Shown: one piece after another, positions 25,001-36,824 of the stretch | Layout: the number at the start of each line of letters is the position of its first letter | Position numbering within the stretch: the stretch's first letter is position 1 | Notes under the pieces: model-generated | Told to the model about the DNA's origin: nothing | Databases searched by the model: none | The model's input: only the letters and a program-made list of their open reading frames with translations | Made by a program: the position numbers and the translations under genes | From: Aurelia coerulea | Lineage: Eukaryota > Cnidaria > Scyphozoa > Semaeostomeae > Ulmaridae | NCBI GenBank assembly: GCA_039566865.1 | Contig: CM076956.1 | Span: forward strand, 12,969,511-13,033,510 | Reading direction: 5' to 3' | DNA length: 64,000 bases

Positions 25001-26495
25001 GCCTATGTATGAAATTAAACTGTTCTGCCAGTTTTCAAAAATGACTCCCTGTTCCTACATTCAAAAGGGCGAGTAAGACAGAGTTCAAGAACTAAGGGTC
25101 CCCGATCAAAAGGGGCCCCCAACAAACTTTTCGTATTGTGTGCTTTTTGGCCATACTGTGCTAAAAGTCTGCTAACACAATACTGGATTTTCATTTCTTT
25201 TGTCTCGAAACTTTATTCTTGTTAACAAGAGCACCTAAAACATACTGTGACTTTGCATTATGTTTACTAAAATTATTTTTAAAGCTATTGTGTATATTCG
25301 CAAAATTCGCATGGATAAGTTTCAGGTATAAAGGGAGAACACTTAGTCTAGTCTGCACTAAATTTGCTGCACCTATTGCAGTATTACTATCCGCTTTGGC
25401 TTTAAACATAGGTTTCAAGCCAAAGAACCTGCCATGGAGGATATTTTTGATAATATTTTTGCATGTTCAAAGTAATTTTCATCAAACAGCACAACAGTAC
25501 CGTCCGAACCTTTGAATATTGCGGTATTCCATACCGAAGACCAACAATTTGTTATGTAAACTACTTTTAAAGCAAATATGAAAAATTGAAACGGAGAAAA
25601 TTGTCCATCTAAGCTGTGTTGCATTTTTGTTCCAAACTTGGGCCTTTTATGATCTTCTTAGAAGTTTGTCTTATATTATACACCTTCGATGAATTGTAAA
25701 TATTCTATCTATCTTTCTCGTGTAGCATTTGTATATTATCCATTTTACAAACGTAAAATGTTATTCACACTCTGAAGAGAACATAAGTTCGAAAGGCCTT
25801 AGTGTGCTGATTTAAAGTCTTTTTTCTTTGCCTCCATAGTCTTACAAATTTTTAGTATTTCACCTACCAAATATTACGAACGTATTATATATGTATATAT
25901 TTTTTTCCAACAATGTTACTTTGTACTAGGCTTGAATTAGCTTTCATTCTATAGCTATTTATGTACACCCCTACTTTAAACAAATGAATAATGACAATAA
26001 TTCCAATTGATAGGTATGCTGGAGCAGTAGCGGCAATTTGCAAATGAGGTACAATTAATAAGAATAAGGACTGGGAAGGCTGCAGTTTTGTTTCAGGACT
26101 GCAGAATGAAAGAAAAATCAAACAAAAGCAAATCCTCCACATTGCATAGTTCTTATCACAGTTCAGCGTGGAATCGATTGCACTGAAGGCCGCAACATCT
26201 ACCGGCAAGCAAAGCACTAACATGATAGTATTCTCATTGACATTTTGAGCACATTTTGCTTCTGAATGTTTACGGACGGCTAAATCGCTATCAAGAAAAG
26301 CTTGAAGCAAAATAAACAATTCCAGATAAGTAAAAATAAGATACGCAATACGAAAGCTAATATTTTCAGGAAAAGGTGCAGGATTATGTGTAAAATTGAG
26401 CAGCACTTACTTCCAATGGCCTTTTTATCTTTCTGGTCTCGTTCAAGCTGCTCTTTGCTGTTACCAAAGCGTTTCACTAAGAACGCTCTCGGCAT
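16079..26495 (-). CDS. SNAG-domain, six-finger FEZF/GFI-like C2H2 zinc-finger transcription factor (3 exons, complete)
   Basis: Exons on the minus strand: 26495-26411, 19098-18249, 16388-16079; 414 residues. Exon 1 starts at its first ATG and encodes MPRAFLVKR, a SNAG motif, the N-terminal hook by which GFI1, Snail and OVOL proteins recruit LSD1/CoREST. It ends in a gtaagt donor at phase 1, matching the phase-1 acceptor (ttttctag) of exon 2. Exon 2 encodes Asn-rich (about 157-175), acidic (185-201) and His-rich (219-228) stretches, then fingers from residue 245. Exons 2 and 3 join inside finger 3 (AG/G, giving [10 protein letters not shown]). Finger 2, [18 protein letters not shown], is almost the FEZF finger 2, and finger 4 has the FEZF GFHQKGN core. 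Finger 1 has a His-x5-His spacing and finger 6 ends in Cys (C2HC). No EH1 motif, usual in FEZF, is seen. Likely a nuclear repressor. The exon 1 link spans 7.3 kb and is the least certain part; exons 2-3 are secure. Confidence 0.8.
17066..17241 (-). mobile_element. Second copy of the tRNA-derived SINE
   Basis: On the minus strand the same element as at 59746-59929: TGATGCAGTGGTG head, B box GGTTCGATCCC, the shared GGTCGCGGACTCGATTAGGC body and a CTTCACCTTC tail. It is more diverged and no clean target duplication was found. It lies in intron 2 of the SNAG/FEZF-like gene. Confidence 0.8.
17845..18087. mobile_element. Near-perfect long hairpin (foldback element)
   Basis: Arms of about 106 bp from AGGTACTAGAAGAAAAACGG to CTAACTGTAGAGCTAGAGC, inverted at about 17975-18087 with only a few mismatches, around a loop of about 30 bp. 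It lies in intron 2 of the SNAG/FEZF-like gene. A single-arm relative (ACACTCTG..AAGGCCTTAGTGTGCTGA) is at 25766-25825 in intron 1. Confidence 0.85.
20585..20860. pseudogene. Possible relic of a LINE ORF2 C-terminus
   Basis: Broken plus-strand frames read [12 protein letters not shown] and, one frame over, [28 protein letters not shown]. This resembles the GH-basic-RGRPR tail seen after reverse transcriptase in many non-LTR elements. No RT core is nearby. Low confidence. Confidence 0.3.
22205..22850. repeat. 148-bp tandem array with an internal 15-bp CGK-coding periodicity
   Basis: The marker ATAGCTATGTTAAAAGCACG (or variants) recurs at 22321, 22469, 22617 and 22764, a 147-148 bp period. Each unit contains 15-bp steps such as GGCAAGCGTAACTGC. 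Located in intron 1 of the SNAG/FEZF-like gene. Confidence 0.88.
23590..24770. repeat. Tandem array of about 157-bp units
   Basis: The phrase AGGTCTGTGAAAGA (or variants) recurs at 23611, 23771, 23930, 24084, 24244, 24467 and 24624. One interval is longer (223 bp) because GATTACTGTTTCAGGAATGA and its neighbourhood were duplicated near 24330-24430. Located in intron 1 of the SNAG/FEZF-like gene. Confidence 0.88.
25081..25560. mobile_element. Diverged partial copy of the 60.0-60.7 kb hAT element
   Basis: Shares long matches with 60006-60741, for example CAAAAGGGGCCCCCAACAAA, CATACTGTGACTTTGCATTA and ACAGTACCGTCCGAACCTTT in the same order. Both terminal CAGTGGCG motifs are missing. It lies in intron 1 of the SNAG/FEZF-like gene. 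Confidence 0.8.
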
Positions 26496-26561
26496 TTTGA
26501 ACAAGAGTTTGTGAAATAGTATACGGTTGTGTATCGCTTCAATGGTTGACGCACTGTCCAA

Positions 26562-27819
26562 AGACTGACTGGTTGCGGCAGCTATTAACTTTGATCAACA
26601 GTGACCAACGGCTGACTTCTCGCGGCAAAGCTTTCTTTGATCAGCAGACACCTTTTACTATCGATAGGCCAGTAAATGTCTTGTTGCTGACGAACTATTT
26701 GCTGGATTGAATCGTCGAATAGCGATGTTCAGGAATGTTTGAATTCTCTCTGATTGATCAAGAAAGCTTGCAAGAATCCTTTGTCGAGCTTCAACCAGCT
26801 AATTAAGTCAGTTAATTGACTGCTTCTGCAGGCAAACGAGTCTGTTACAGTTTCAGATTCTTGCAATGATATTGGAAAACCTTGAGTCATTCAAGATGGA
26901 AAGATTTCTTGAGGCCGCCTTGTGAATGAAGAGCAGTATATCTTGACTTTGTTCGGTAGGATCTGATGCGTACCAGCTCTCTGCGCCAAAAGTACACTAT
27001 ATGCGTCGAGGATTCTTCTGAGACAGCAAACGGGTATCTGCGAGCTGCACTTTGCGATACAATAAACGGCAAGTCTTCTGAGATTTCACAACACAGAATT
27101 ATGGCGGTAGCCGACGCATAAAAAGTCGGCTGTTCACTTTCACGGAATTTCTCGTAACTCAATCGAAAAAACTCTCTTTAGAGTGCATACAATATACTTT
27201 TTTCGAAGTTACGACACATTGAAGCGAAATTTGCTTCTTTACGCGACTTCCTCGTGTTGCGGGTAAGGAAAAGGCCTTTGCGCTGAAAGTCAAAGTTAGC
27301 AGACGCGCTTTTCCTGATCACTGTGTACACATCCTTATACGATCAAGTTAAAGTACCCACATTTGATGGAATTTAATAAAGTCGAACATATGTCCTTCTG
27401 CTTATAATATAGTCTCATGAATAATTCACGCAAAGTCTAACATTTGAAAAAACCTAATCTAACAAACTGCATGATGCGAGCATAGTTCTGCTGCTTTTGT
27501 TTCGCAAACAATGTCATTCGAGCAAGATGTTGGAATTTCTAACAAAACGCCTTGCTTATTTTTGATTGCTCTTATAGATCTGACGAGTTCTTAGTTTCCG
27601 TATCAAGTCTTCTGATCAATGCTTCGCAGACTAACTCGTTGAATTGATTAACTGCGGGGCCTGTTCTCACGAAGTAAAAGGATAAATGAACTGAAACAAT
27701 TGGCAAAACGCTTAACTCCGAAAGTCATACTGATCGACTGATAACGTTTGTAAAAGATAGCATTGAAACATTTTGCGTCTCGATTTAGTACACGCCTTGT
27801 ATCCAATAAAGGGTTATCG
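26562..27819. other. Upstream flank of the SNAG/FEZF-like gene; promoter not resolved
   Basis: Lies 5' of exon 1 on the minus strand and should contain the 5' UTR and promoter. No convincing TATA box or conserved coding exon was found. Confidence 0.4.
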
Positions 27820-29300
27820 CTTCGTACAGGAAATTAATTATTCGATTCATGCATAAAATTTAAGCGAAACAATTGCTCTTTTAAGTGGAAGGGATGTGGT
27901 CAGTTAAGTGAATGCTTTTGAAGGAATCTGTCATTGTGTTTCTTTGTTGGAAACTGTTGCTATTTTCCTTGTTAGTCCATGATTTACTTGCCATTGAAAT
28001 TGAAATTCTGTATCTGAAACTGGCAATTGTATTGAATTTAGATGTCAATGGCAAGTCAATCATAGACCAGAATCGAACGTCGAATGTTCATTCCCATCTT
28101 AGCCCCTTACGAGCATCTTCCTAATTTCTGGGTCTAAACGGTGATTGACTTTACCAAACAAACTTTTCACATCTAAGTTCGTCTAAGTTAGCCTTTGAGT
28201 AAAAGATTAACATTTTAACTTTGAATATCGCCAGCATACTTCTTATTCCACGGCCAGCCAAGCCTGTTAAATTTGTTTATTCACCCGGTATTGTAATGCT
28301 TCTTTTTGGAAGATATTGCTATTTTCGTATTTTCATTGTTACTTTATTATTGGCTATCATTTTGGTCCAGGAAGGGGGGGGGGGGGTAATTAGTATATTT
28401 GTCCAACGGGGATGGCCATTTTTCAGGGTATCGTTTTCACCTATTTTTCCTAGTGCCTGGTATCAAAAGAAGGCAATTTTTCTACAGCCGGTTGTCAAAA
28501 CATGTCAAAAGGGGACCTTTTGTTAGATCGGGTTGTTTTGTGGTGGAATTTTTATGTTTTGGAGTATACATGTCACCGATTTTTTCTAGAGTCGGGTATC
28601 GTTTGGAGGGGAAAATTCTGGAGCCGGGTGAAAAGGATCTTTTTTCGTGGACGCACCCCCGTACAAATTTAAGTCAAGTACACCCCCCCCCCCCGAGCAT
28701 TTGGAGAGGAAATTCACTGTTCGATTCATGCACAAGATTTAAACGACAAAAATTGCGCTTTTAACCAGTAGGGCTGTGGTCAGTTAAGTGAATACTGTCA
28801 AGGAATGTATTGTAATGCGTCTATCTTCCTTTCTTGGAAAATAATATTTCCGTTACTCTCTCACTGGCTATCACTTTGGCCAGTGAATTAGTTATTCTTC
28901 CGATGCATGCATAAATTTAAACGAAGCTCTTTAAAGTAATAGGGGCTAGTAGGGATCGGGCTAGTTAAATGTATGCAATCATGTAATGTAATGTTTTTTC
29001 ATTGGAAGATTCTGCTATTTTCGTTGTTACTCTGTTATTGGCTATCACTTTGGCCAGTGAATTAGTTATTCTTCCGATGCATGCATAAATTTAAACGAAG
29101 CTCTTTAAGCTAGTAGGGATTGGGCTAGTTAAATGTATGCAATCATGTATTGTAATGTTTTTTCATTGGAAGATTCTGCTATTTTCGTTGTTACTCTGTT
29201 ATTGGCTATCATTTCAGGCAGGGAGTTAATTATTCGATTCATGCATAAAATTGAAACGAGACAGTTACTCTTGCTCTAGCAGGGCTAATAAAAATCCTTG
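27820..29300. repeat. Irregular tandem repeat of about 170-bp units
   Basis: TTATTCGATTCATGCATAAA, TGGCTATCACTTTGGCCAGT and GAAGATTCTGCTATTTTCGT recur at about 27840, 28240-28360, 28720, 28870, 29040 and 29210. One unit is interrupted by the poly-G MITE 28374-28695. Confidence 0.75.
28374..28695. mobile_element. Poly-G-tipped MITE, second copy of the 51.7 kb subfamily
   Basis: G run then TAATTAGTATATTTGTCC and CGGGGATGGCC at the left; CACCCCCGTACAAATTTAAG and a C run then CG at the right. This is the reverse orientation of 51658-51973. It interrupts a unit of the local 27.8-29.3 kb repeat. A clean 8-bp duplication was not found. Confidence 0.7.
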
Positions 29301-32300
29301 CTCCTTGAGATATGCATTGTATTATGAAACCTATAGTGTTTTCTGTAATTTTTCTTTCTGGGTTACGTTATGGGCCATGGAAGAACAAATCGATGGGATG
29401 GCTAAGTATTTTGCAAAATTTGGAAGCCTAATCTTTTTCAATAAGCCGCCATGAAACGGAAGAGGTATGAAATGACTGACTGAAGGCTTCCACAGTTCTA
29501 TTGAGAGAAAAGTTCATTGACCACTGCGAACCCGGCAGAAATTCGATATGGAGACGCACCGCAGGTGCAACAAGCATATGTAGTCTATTAATCAAATGCT
29601 GAGCAAAACAATTGCACTCTTAACTGAAGCATCTCACAAGAACAGGGCGGGAATCCACTTTTAATGCCGAGAATGAATTGCTTGAAATTTGTTCATCCAA
29701 ATTTGTTTGCGTTAAATGCACAGCTTCACTGATGGACTGGGGAGATGACTTTTTCCAACTAAATTTAGCTGAAAACGAATCCATTTTAAGAAGCACGCGG
29801 GTTCCTAATCGTTCACAAAGCTGGCAAACAGAGGAGGTCAAAAATAATACGACATGATATCCACCCTTTGTAGGCAGCTGGCCTCGATATCTTGCTATCA
29901 TGCTTTCAATAGCAAGAGCAACAATAGACAGAAAACATATGTGCAACGTTCAAGTGAAGCAACTGTGAAGGCAGACTATCTGTAGCCATGTCGGACTGTG
30001 ATTGATGACAGGGGGGCTATGGTTCCTCTGCGAGCATGTGAAAGGTACCGTCTTCGGTGAAAGTAGCCATTGGTCTTTCGGGTGAGTTTGTAAAAACGCA
30101 CGCCATTCGAAAGGCTAGTGCTCGCTGAATATCAAAGCAATTTTGCAATATCTGATTGAATAGCCAATATATGCTCCATTATTTTTAAATGTTTTCCTGG
30201 CTGAAATCGGTCTCTTTGTTCAGATATTACAAGGGCTTTTCTCGAGAAAAGTCCCTGCGAGAGACATTAAAACAGGTCCTAGACTCATGACCAAATTTCC
30301 TTAATATTTCTGCCTCAAGGCTAATTTCCAGGCAGTAGAATTTTCCGAGCGGGTGGAATTTAAACCATAAAAAGTCATTCAGCTGTAAAGCGACATTTTA
30401 AACTGCAAACAATTAAAATTCCGTCTGCTCGGAAAATTCCATTGACTGGAAATTAGCCCTTACAGCAATGACTTCAACACGTTTAAAACGTGCAATCCTC
30501 TAGGGCGGATGAAAAGTCTTCCCTCTGGTAAAACTAATATAATAAGGGAGAACAGTTCTCCAAGGAGGATATTATATATGCTGATACATGAAGGTATCAT
30601 TATTGTCAGGAAGGAAAACCGATGACATTGTCATCGTCGTTATAACTCGTTTTTGCAGGTTTTCGAGAGGGGCTTTCATCAGAAAATCTCCTATACCCAT
30701 TGGAAAGAATAACGAATGACCGATTAAAGCCAGGTAATTTACTGAATCTAATTGAATGAAACAAGACAGTTTTAAATATTATTTCTTTGATATTCAGGGA
30801 GCAGTATATTTTCAAACGCCATACTTTCTTTACTCACCCGCTAGTAGCAAAACACTGCAATCAATGATATTTCGTACGGACTTTGATCCGACAAAGTTAA
30901 CAAATGAGATCGATTCCTGCATCTTGAAATCAGAACTTTGTGAGAAATCTGTCTGGTCAATATTTAGTCCAATGGTCACTTGAGACGTTACTACGACAGT
31001 TATAGCTATAACTATCCTCTGAAAAGGGATAGTTATGGGGGTCTAGGGATATTTATGAAGGTCTATAATATGGTGGTAAGTAGGAATCTGTAGCTTTTGT
31101 GATTTACGAGTCAGTAATTTGATGACGTCACAGCCGGAAGACTGTTCGAAACAAAGAAAGACGCTGCAATTCTCAAAATGATCAAGATCTAATCCTGCAG
31201 TTCCTTTAAAGCCATTGAGGCAAGGGAAAGATGCATAAGCTACTTGTGCAATGTTTTCCAAAGATTGATTACTATGCTTAAAGTTAGTTGACGGAGATAA
31301 ATAGCCACCTCCAGGCCTGCATATGCAGGGAGCTGGGCAAGCTAAATATAGATCTTGTTTCTTAGCCAATGAAAATTGAGAACTCTTGTGGTGATCACCA
31401 CTTTCACGTGATCAGGTTTTCTCGAGAACAAACAAATTTAAAATGGCTAACGGATTCAGAGTTGTGCTCTCCTGCAAGAAACCAAGAAACTAGCGAACTC
31501 AACGAGCTGGAAAGTTGTACACTTTGTTTTTGGGGTACGGGGAAAAGGAAGAGGAGTTGTTGGACGAGCACGACGATATCCAGTTGTTATTAGGCTTCGA
31601 GACTTCAGCAGGGACAACACTAACAGAATGGATTTTGGAAACAGTTGAGTTAGGCGCCTAGGCCGATCGTTGCCAAAGACGTACGAAACTCCCCCGAAAC
31701 TCAGTCCGTGCATGACAAAATTTGGAAAGCTGGAAGATGGATATATTCACATGCTGGAAGATATTCGTATGCAAGAAAGTTCCACGAAAAGAGGGCAAGT
31801 GTGATTATAGAGGATGATATTATTTTGTTGTATTGTAGTTGTGCAGCCTTGTGCGTTTTCCATCCAGGGGTTTCCCCTCTTCCTCGATTCAGTGGCGTGA
31901 TGAAAGGCAATCGCTGATTGGTGAATTCATTTCAATTGAGTTGAATTGAAGTTATTTTTAGAAAGCCGTTGGCTTTAGCTCCGTCAACTAACTTTAAATG
32001 TATGGTATCATTTCCGACATGACCTGGGCTTACACATGAAATCTATTTGCGAAGATGAATTGAAACTGAAAAAACATGCCCCAAATCTCATTACAAAAAC
32101 GAATAGATTTAAACAAACTTTTCAATCATCTTAGTCAAGAGAACAGATTCCGATAGAAAGTTTTGATGAAATTTAACGAAACAACTGCATGCTCATCCCT
32201 GATTTCTTTTGGAAACTTAACCAGCTTAAAACGCTAAACAAAACCATGTAATTACACAAACGGGCAGACTATCAAACTTTTATTCAAAATCATTGCATGT

Positions 32301-33197
32301 TTAAACAAGATCTCGATTTTTGCTAAAATTATAGTGGAAGCAAAAGGGCGTATTGACTAATAGCATACAGCATAGCACCTATCTCTTTCAAGTTTAAAGT
32401 CTGTATTTGTGCAAGTTAGGTCAAATACCAAAGCAGGTAACTACCGGGTGCGTCAGAAAAAACGTGGCGAGGGGAGCTTAACAAGCCATATCTTGGTAAA
32501 AAAAGAAGACAGATCGGGTTTGTTGAAAATTCATATTGCAGAAGATTAACTTAGTTATAGAAATTTAGTTTCTTGAACTGGATGGTCTATTTCCATATTC
32601 ATCTGCGATTTTTTTTTCTTTTTTTTATATATTCAATTAAAATTTTACAATACATGTTACAGACTAGTTTACCTACAAACTACTTTACAATACTACAAGG
32701 ACGATGCCACGAGGAGCAAAAGTCTATGTCTACCCCATGGCATTGTTTAAAAAAAATGCTAAACTGCATACAATTTTACATAGATGCTACAAACAATGCT
32801 ACAAAAAAAAACCGATGACTGTGGCCTGTCTAACATTAGATGTCTGGTCGGGGCTGTAATATGCCCAATAAATGTAAATTTTTATTTTGGACCTGACATC
32901 TAATGTGAGACAGAAATTACAAACAAAAAGAAAATTTACTTCAGACAATTGGTGGGCACTTGGTGGTTGCATGACATGTGACTGAAACTTGATATGATCT
33001 TAGTCAAACCGACCAGTATTGTGGATGAATCGTATAGTAAGTTCGAGTATATTTCTATTCAGGTCATTAGACAGGTCTTGGTCACCATATAATAAAAGGT
33101 GCATTAGAAAATCGTTTGAAAGACTGGTGATTTGGTGACATCGCTATTTTGTTTGAAAGGTATCGTTTCTATAAGAACGTTCTTACTCCTAATAATC
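29301..33197. other. No gene recognised apart from the palindromic MITE at 30317
   Basis: 30462-30830 is a diverged relative of 42770-43170 (shared CTTACAGCAATGACTT, CGTTTTTGCAGGTTTT and ATATTCAGGGAGCAGTAT), so an unnamed dispersed repeat lies here and in TTC4 intron 2. Frames at 29620-29946 and 31369-31713 match no family I know. Confidence 0.45.
30317..30461. mobile_element. Short palindromic MITE
   Basis: AAGGCTAATTTCCAG at the left and CTGGAAATTAGCCCTT at the right, with GAATTTTCCGAGCGGGTGG against TCTGCTCGGAAAATTCC inside. A smaller relative (GGCTGATTTCC..GGAAATCAGCC) is at 59590-59660. Confidence 0.65.
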
Positions 33198-33591
33198 CCA
33201 GGGGGGGGGTACTTATACATTTTTCCCTACGGGGACGTGCCGCTGAACAGCGTATCATTTTCAGGATTCCTACTCCGGGACAGTGTATTACTATTGTATA
33301 GTCGGCTCCATGACAGGGTCCATATTTTTTCATAACTGACACCGTAACGTCGTTGTAGGGCATTTGAAGTCCTCGCATATGATTTAAACCGTTTGAATAG
33401 CAACTTTTCCGCATTATCTGATAGGTTTCTTGAAAATTTCCAGGGCCCACAATTTCGTTTGAAGAAATTCAAAGACGGGGTCCGGGACAGGGTATCATTT
33501 TCAGGAATTTGACTCCGGGACAGGGAGCTTTTCAGATTTTTCAGTGGCACCTTCCCGTATGTTCGTAGACAAAGTACCCCCCTCCCCCCGG
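33198..33591. mobile_element. Poly-G-tipped MITE, third subfamily
   Basis: Termini CCCAGGGGGGGGGTACTTAT and the C-rich GTACCCCCCTCCCCCCGG, with inner GACGTGCC against GGCACCTTC. Internal repeats read CCGGGACAG and TATCATTTTCAGGA. Flanks CTAATAAT and CTAACAGT agree at 6 of 8 positions, consistent with an old 8-bp duplication. Confidence 0.65.
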
Positions 33592-34018
33592 CTAACAGTG
33601 CTATTTCAAATGAATAGTTCCCATGGGCTGCAAAGTAAATAACAATGGTTTTTCCTTTTTCAGCGCTCTTACACAATAAATGCCTTGTTCCAATTTTTGG
33701 TAGAGAAACAGTAAGTTCATACGTGCATGAATATGAATGGAATTGAAGCTCTTTTTTAAGATTTCTGTGACACATGATTTTACTAAAATCGCTCGTGATT
33801 ATGGAACGAAAAGTTTGAATTCTACCAAATAAATTTCCCTATCTAAGTTAAAGGCAGTCTGTCATGTATCTGATTGGCTGCAATAAAGTCAGAGCTCAAC
33901 ACAACAGATGTCTTTGTGAATCTGCGCACTGGAAACAAAGGATGGCTAATTTTTATCACTTTCTACGGTCGTAGAAAGTCTGTAGGATCAGCAGACATTC
34001 GATTCTCCTATCTTTGTA

Positions 34019-34646
34019 GCGGGTGAGCCAGAAAAAAGTTCCCACTTTCGAAAATTCGTAGCACCACAGGTACTTCATGGATTTGAATGATTCCAATTCT
34101 AGTTAAAAGCCAAAAGATCAAAGTCTTTTTGTGATTTTTTTCGTCTTCTTACGAGCACTGCAAATATAGGTAAATTCAACTTTACTAAAATTTCATGTTT
34201 GCGAAATGATTGAAAAAGGGCCTAAAACACTTGATCAAATCGCTAGGACTCTCCTCACGCAGAACAATATGCACAGGCGTTTAATCTCTCTCAAGGATAA
34301 TAGGACATATGTTTTCAAATAGATACTAAAGATTTTCAATCCCATGGCAATAAATGTGCAGAGGATATCTCTCGCCCATGAGAAATTGCATTTTCTCTGT
34401 TGCTTTGAGTGAGAAGTCCTTCGTGATTTGATCAAGAATTTTAGGCCTTTTTCAGTCATTTTGCAACCATCAAGTTTTTCTAAATTTGAATTTTCCAATT
34501 TTTCCAGTTCTCGTAAGAAGGTGAGAAAAATCACAAAAATACTTCGATCGTTTGGCTGTCAAGCAAATATTGATTCATTCCAATCCACCCAGTACTCTTG
34601 ATGCTACGAATTTTCAAAAGTGGGAACTCTTTTCTTGTTCACCCGG
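34019..34646. mobile_element. 628-bp TA-flanked MITE (CCGGGTGAGCC family), copy 1
   Basis: Left end GCGGGTGAGCCAGAAAAAAG continuing GTTCCCACTTTCG; right end GTGGGAACTCTTTTCTTGTT then CACCCGG. Flanking TA at both ends suggests a Tc1/mariner-type target. The two arms are largely inverted copies. Same length as the copy at 41201. Confidence 0.82.
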
Positions 34647-34990
34647 TATTGTTATAATCACCCAATCAGATGCATGACAGACTGCCTTTAACCTTTCTCC
34701 AAAGCAATGACCTTTCAAAGAAACGAAGACAAATGATGGATATATTGCGTCTAGTTTAAAAATGGAACAAAACATGGCTGCGTGCTTTCATTTGTCCAAT
34801 TGTTTCGATAATCTCTCGAGATCAAGATCATCAAATACAATGGAATACAATGGGCTATATTTAGATTGCGAAGGCCCCTAACTTAAGTTGCCTTATATCT
34901 CCGTCATTGGAGATATAAGAATTGGCAAAGGCCCCACCTAATTTCTTATTCACCCGTTATATAATAAGTGAATGGATTCAAAAATGGATA

Positions 34991-36077
34991 CAGTAAAAAC
35001 CCGCACATAAGAACCTTCATTTATTAAGAACCTACAGCCTGAAATCATATATTTTGTACCCAATGGATAAGAACTATTATAGCCTGATATCCTAACTAGG
35101 TTCTTAATAAAGGGTTTCATTCATTCATTGGGACATAAATACAATCTGTTTGCCAATCAACCTCTTTCGTGAACTCCAAAATATTACTTACAGAAATTGT
35201 GATAGGCAGCGCCTGCAGGGGTAAACTGGGTAAGCTTGGGTTGAAATGGATAGGGCCAAGAGTGTAAATAAGTTTGGTTAAGATTTAGATTCACATATTT
35301 CCCTTTGTTAAGAACCTACAATGCCTGCCAAAAGTCCTTGGAACACCTCACAAAATTAATGAAAAAGCACAGGAACTTTGTTTAGCTATCATAACCACCA
35401 CAATGGCACTAGGAGAGGCTTCCCCTCCCCCCTCAAACAATGTTGTTAAGTGCGAAATGGCCATAGCAGCCAGTTCAAGTCTTGATGACACTCGAACACG
35501 CGACAGTGATGGAATAAAACAACATTGACCTTGAATCCTTCTCGACAAATACGTACGACACTCGGCGGAGAGATACCACAAATACCAGCAATTTTTCGAT
35601 ATGACATAGACGCTACCGAGCGAAGATAGTGAATATATGCCCTCTTCTTACTGTCAATTTTCTAATGAAGTCTTGATGACACTCGAACACGCGACAGTGA
35701 TGGAATAAAACAACATTGACCTTGAATCCTTCTCGACAAATACGTACGACACTCGGCGGAGAGATACCACAAATACCAGCAATTTTTCGATATGACATAG
35801 ACGCTACCGAGCGAAGATAGTGAATATATGCCCTCTTCTTACTGTCAATTTTCTAATGAAGTCTTGATGACACTCGAACATGCGACAGTGATGGAATAAA
35901 ACAACATTGTTTGAAAGGGGAGAGGGGAAAGTAGCAAAGAGGATGGTGAAATGGACTCTGGTGTTCCAACACTTTTGGCAGGCATTGTACACCCTGATTA
36001 CTTGATGTGCCTCATTGCATAAGAACCTAAACAGGCTGAGTTCAAAATCTTAGGTTCTTATGTGCGGGTTTTTACTG
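34991..36077. mobile_element. Pogo/Tigger-like TA-flanked element, interrupted by a Tc1 relic
   Basis: CAGTAAAAACCCGCACATAA at the left and its exact inverse at the right, inside TA/TA. Subterminal AAGAACCT repeats occur on both sides. About 0.67 kb of its length is the nested element at 35319-35987. A related single end lies near 20360. Confidence 0.8.
35319..35987 (-). mobile_element. Tc1-like transposon relic with tandemly triplicated transposase HTH segment
   Basis: Ends CAATGCCTGCCAAAAGT are inverted repeats, flanked by TA. On the minus strand the frame MSYRKIAGICGISPPSVV then RICREGF is a Tc1-type helix-turn-helix. A unit of about 190 bp starting AGTCTTGATGACACTCG occurs at 35479, 35669 and 35860 (the last partial), so the HTH is repeated instead of leading to a DDE domain, which is absent. 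Confidence 0.82.
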
Positions 36078-36537
36078 TACTGCAAATAATTTATGAAATT
36101 CAAAGTCCTCTTGACTTAATAGGTTGAAATTCTGCTCTTCGATTTTGGTGTGTCAGTTTCCACCGAAATGCAAACTTTGTAAAAAGATCCAGTACAAAAC
36201 ACAACATAATAAAAGAACTCTCAAATAGGCCAGTTCTGAATAAATTATTTTGCTCTTTATTAACGGATAGACATGGATATAAGGGCATCAAGTTGATGAT
36301 GGCATGCAGCGACCTCGAATAAGATTCTGTTTTGAGCAAATCATAAAAACAAGAGATCATGCATTATTTGCACTTATTTTCATCAATTCTTGCTAAATAG
36401 CCTCATATCAACAGCTCTCCTATTTTTCTTGCTTTCCCTCGGTATCACTTCAAGTCCATTTCCTGTTTTGCTTTCTTTTTCCTAATAAGCTAAAACAGGA
36501 GCAAAATCTATATGACGGCATTCCCTTATACGAGAGT

Positions 36538-36824
36538 CAGGGCTCAAAACAATTTTTTTTCCTGGTAGCAAGGTAGGACCTCAGTTTCTTCGTACACACT
36601 TTCTTCTTTTTTCCCAATATACTGCTCGATTCTACCTCCATTTCCTTACTCTCCTGGTTTCTTTCCCTTCCCTTTCCATCCAAACTTTCATTTCTTTCTC
36701 CTCTTTTCCCTTGCTTTCCGTGTGTCTTTTCCCTTTTATCCTTCTTCCTTCCAGGGAAATTTGAGCATTTCAGCTACCTTCCTGGCAGCACCACTACCAA
36801 GCTACTTCGTGTTTTTGAGCCCTG
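36538..36824. mobile_element. hAT-like MITE with a polypyrimidine interior
   Basis: Ends CAGGGCTCAAAA and TTTTTGAGCCCTG are inverted repeats. Flanks ACGAGAGT and ACTAGAGA match at 6 of 8. The interior 36595-36765 is strongly C/T-biased (runs such as TTTCCCTTCCCTTTCC). Confidence 0.65.

Noticed and set aside
25885..26406. 173-codon open frame on the minus strand overlapping the end of the SNAG exon
   Set aside because: It has no ATG at its start (opens with GTG), begins right at the donor of exon 1, is hydrophobic without a recognisable family and lies in an intron. Treated as chance.
29620..29946. 108-codon minus-strand frame with CxxC
   Set aside because: No family recognised, no splice or neighbour support; cannot be distinguished from chance.
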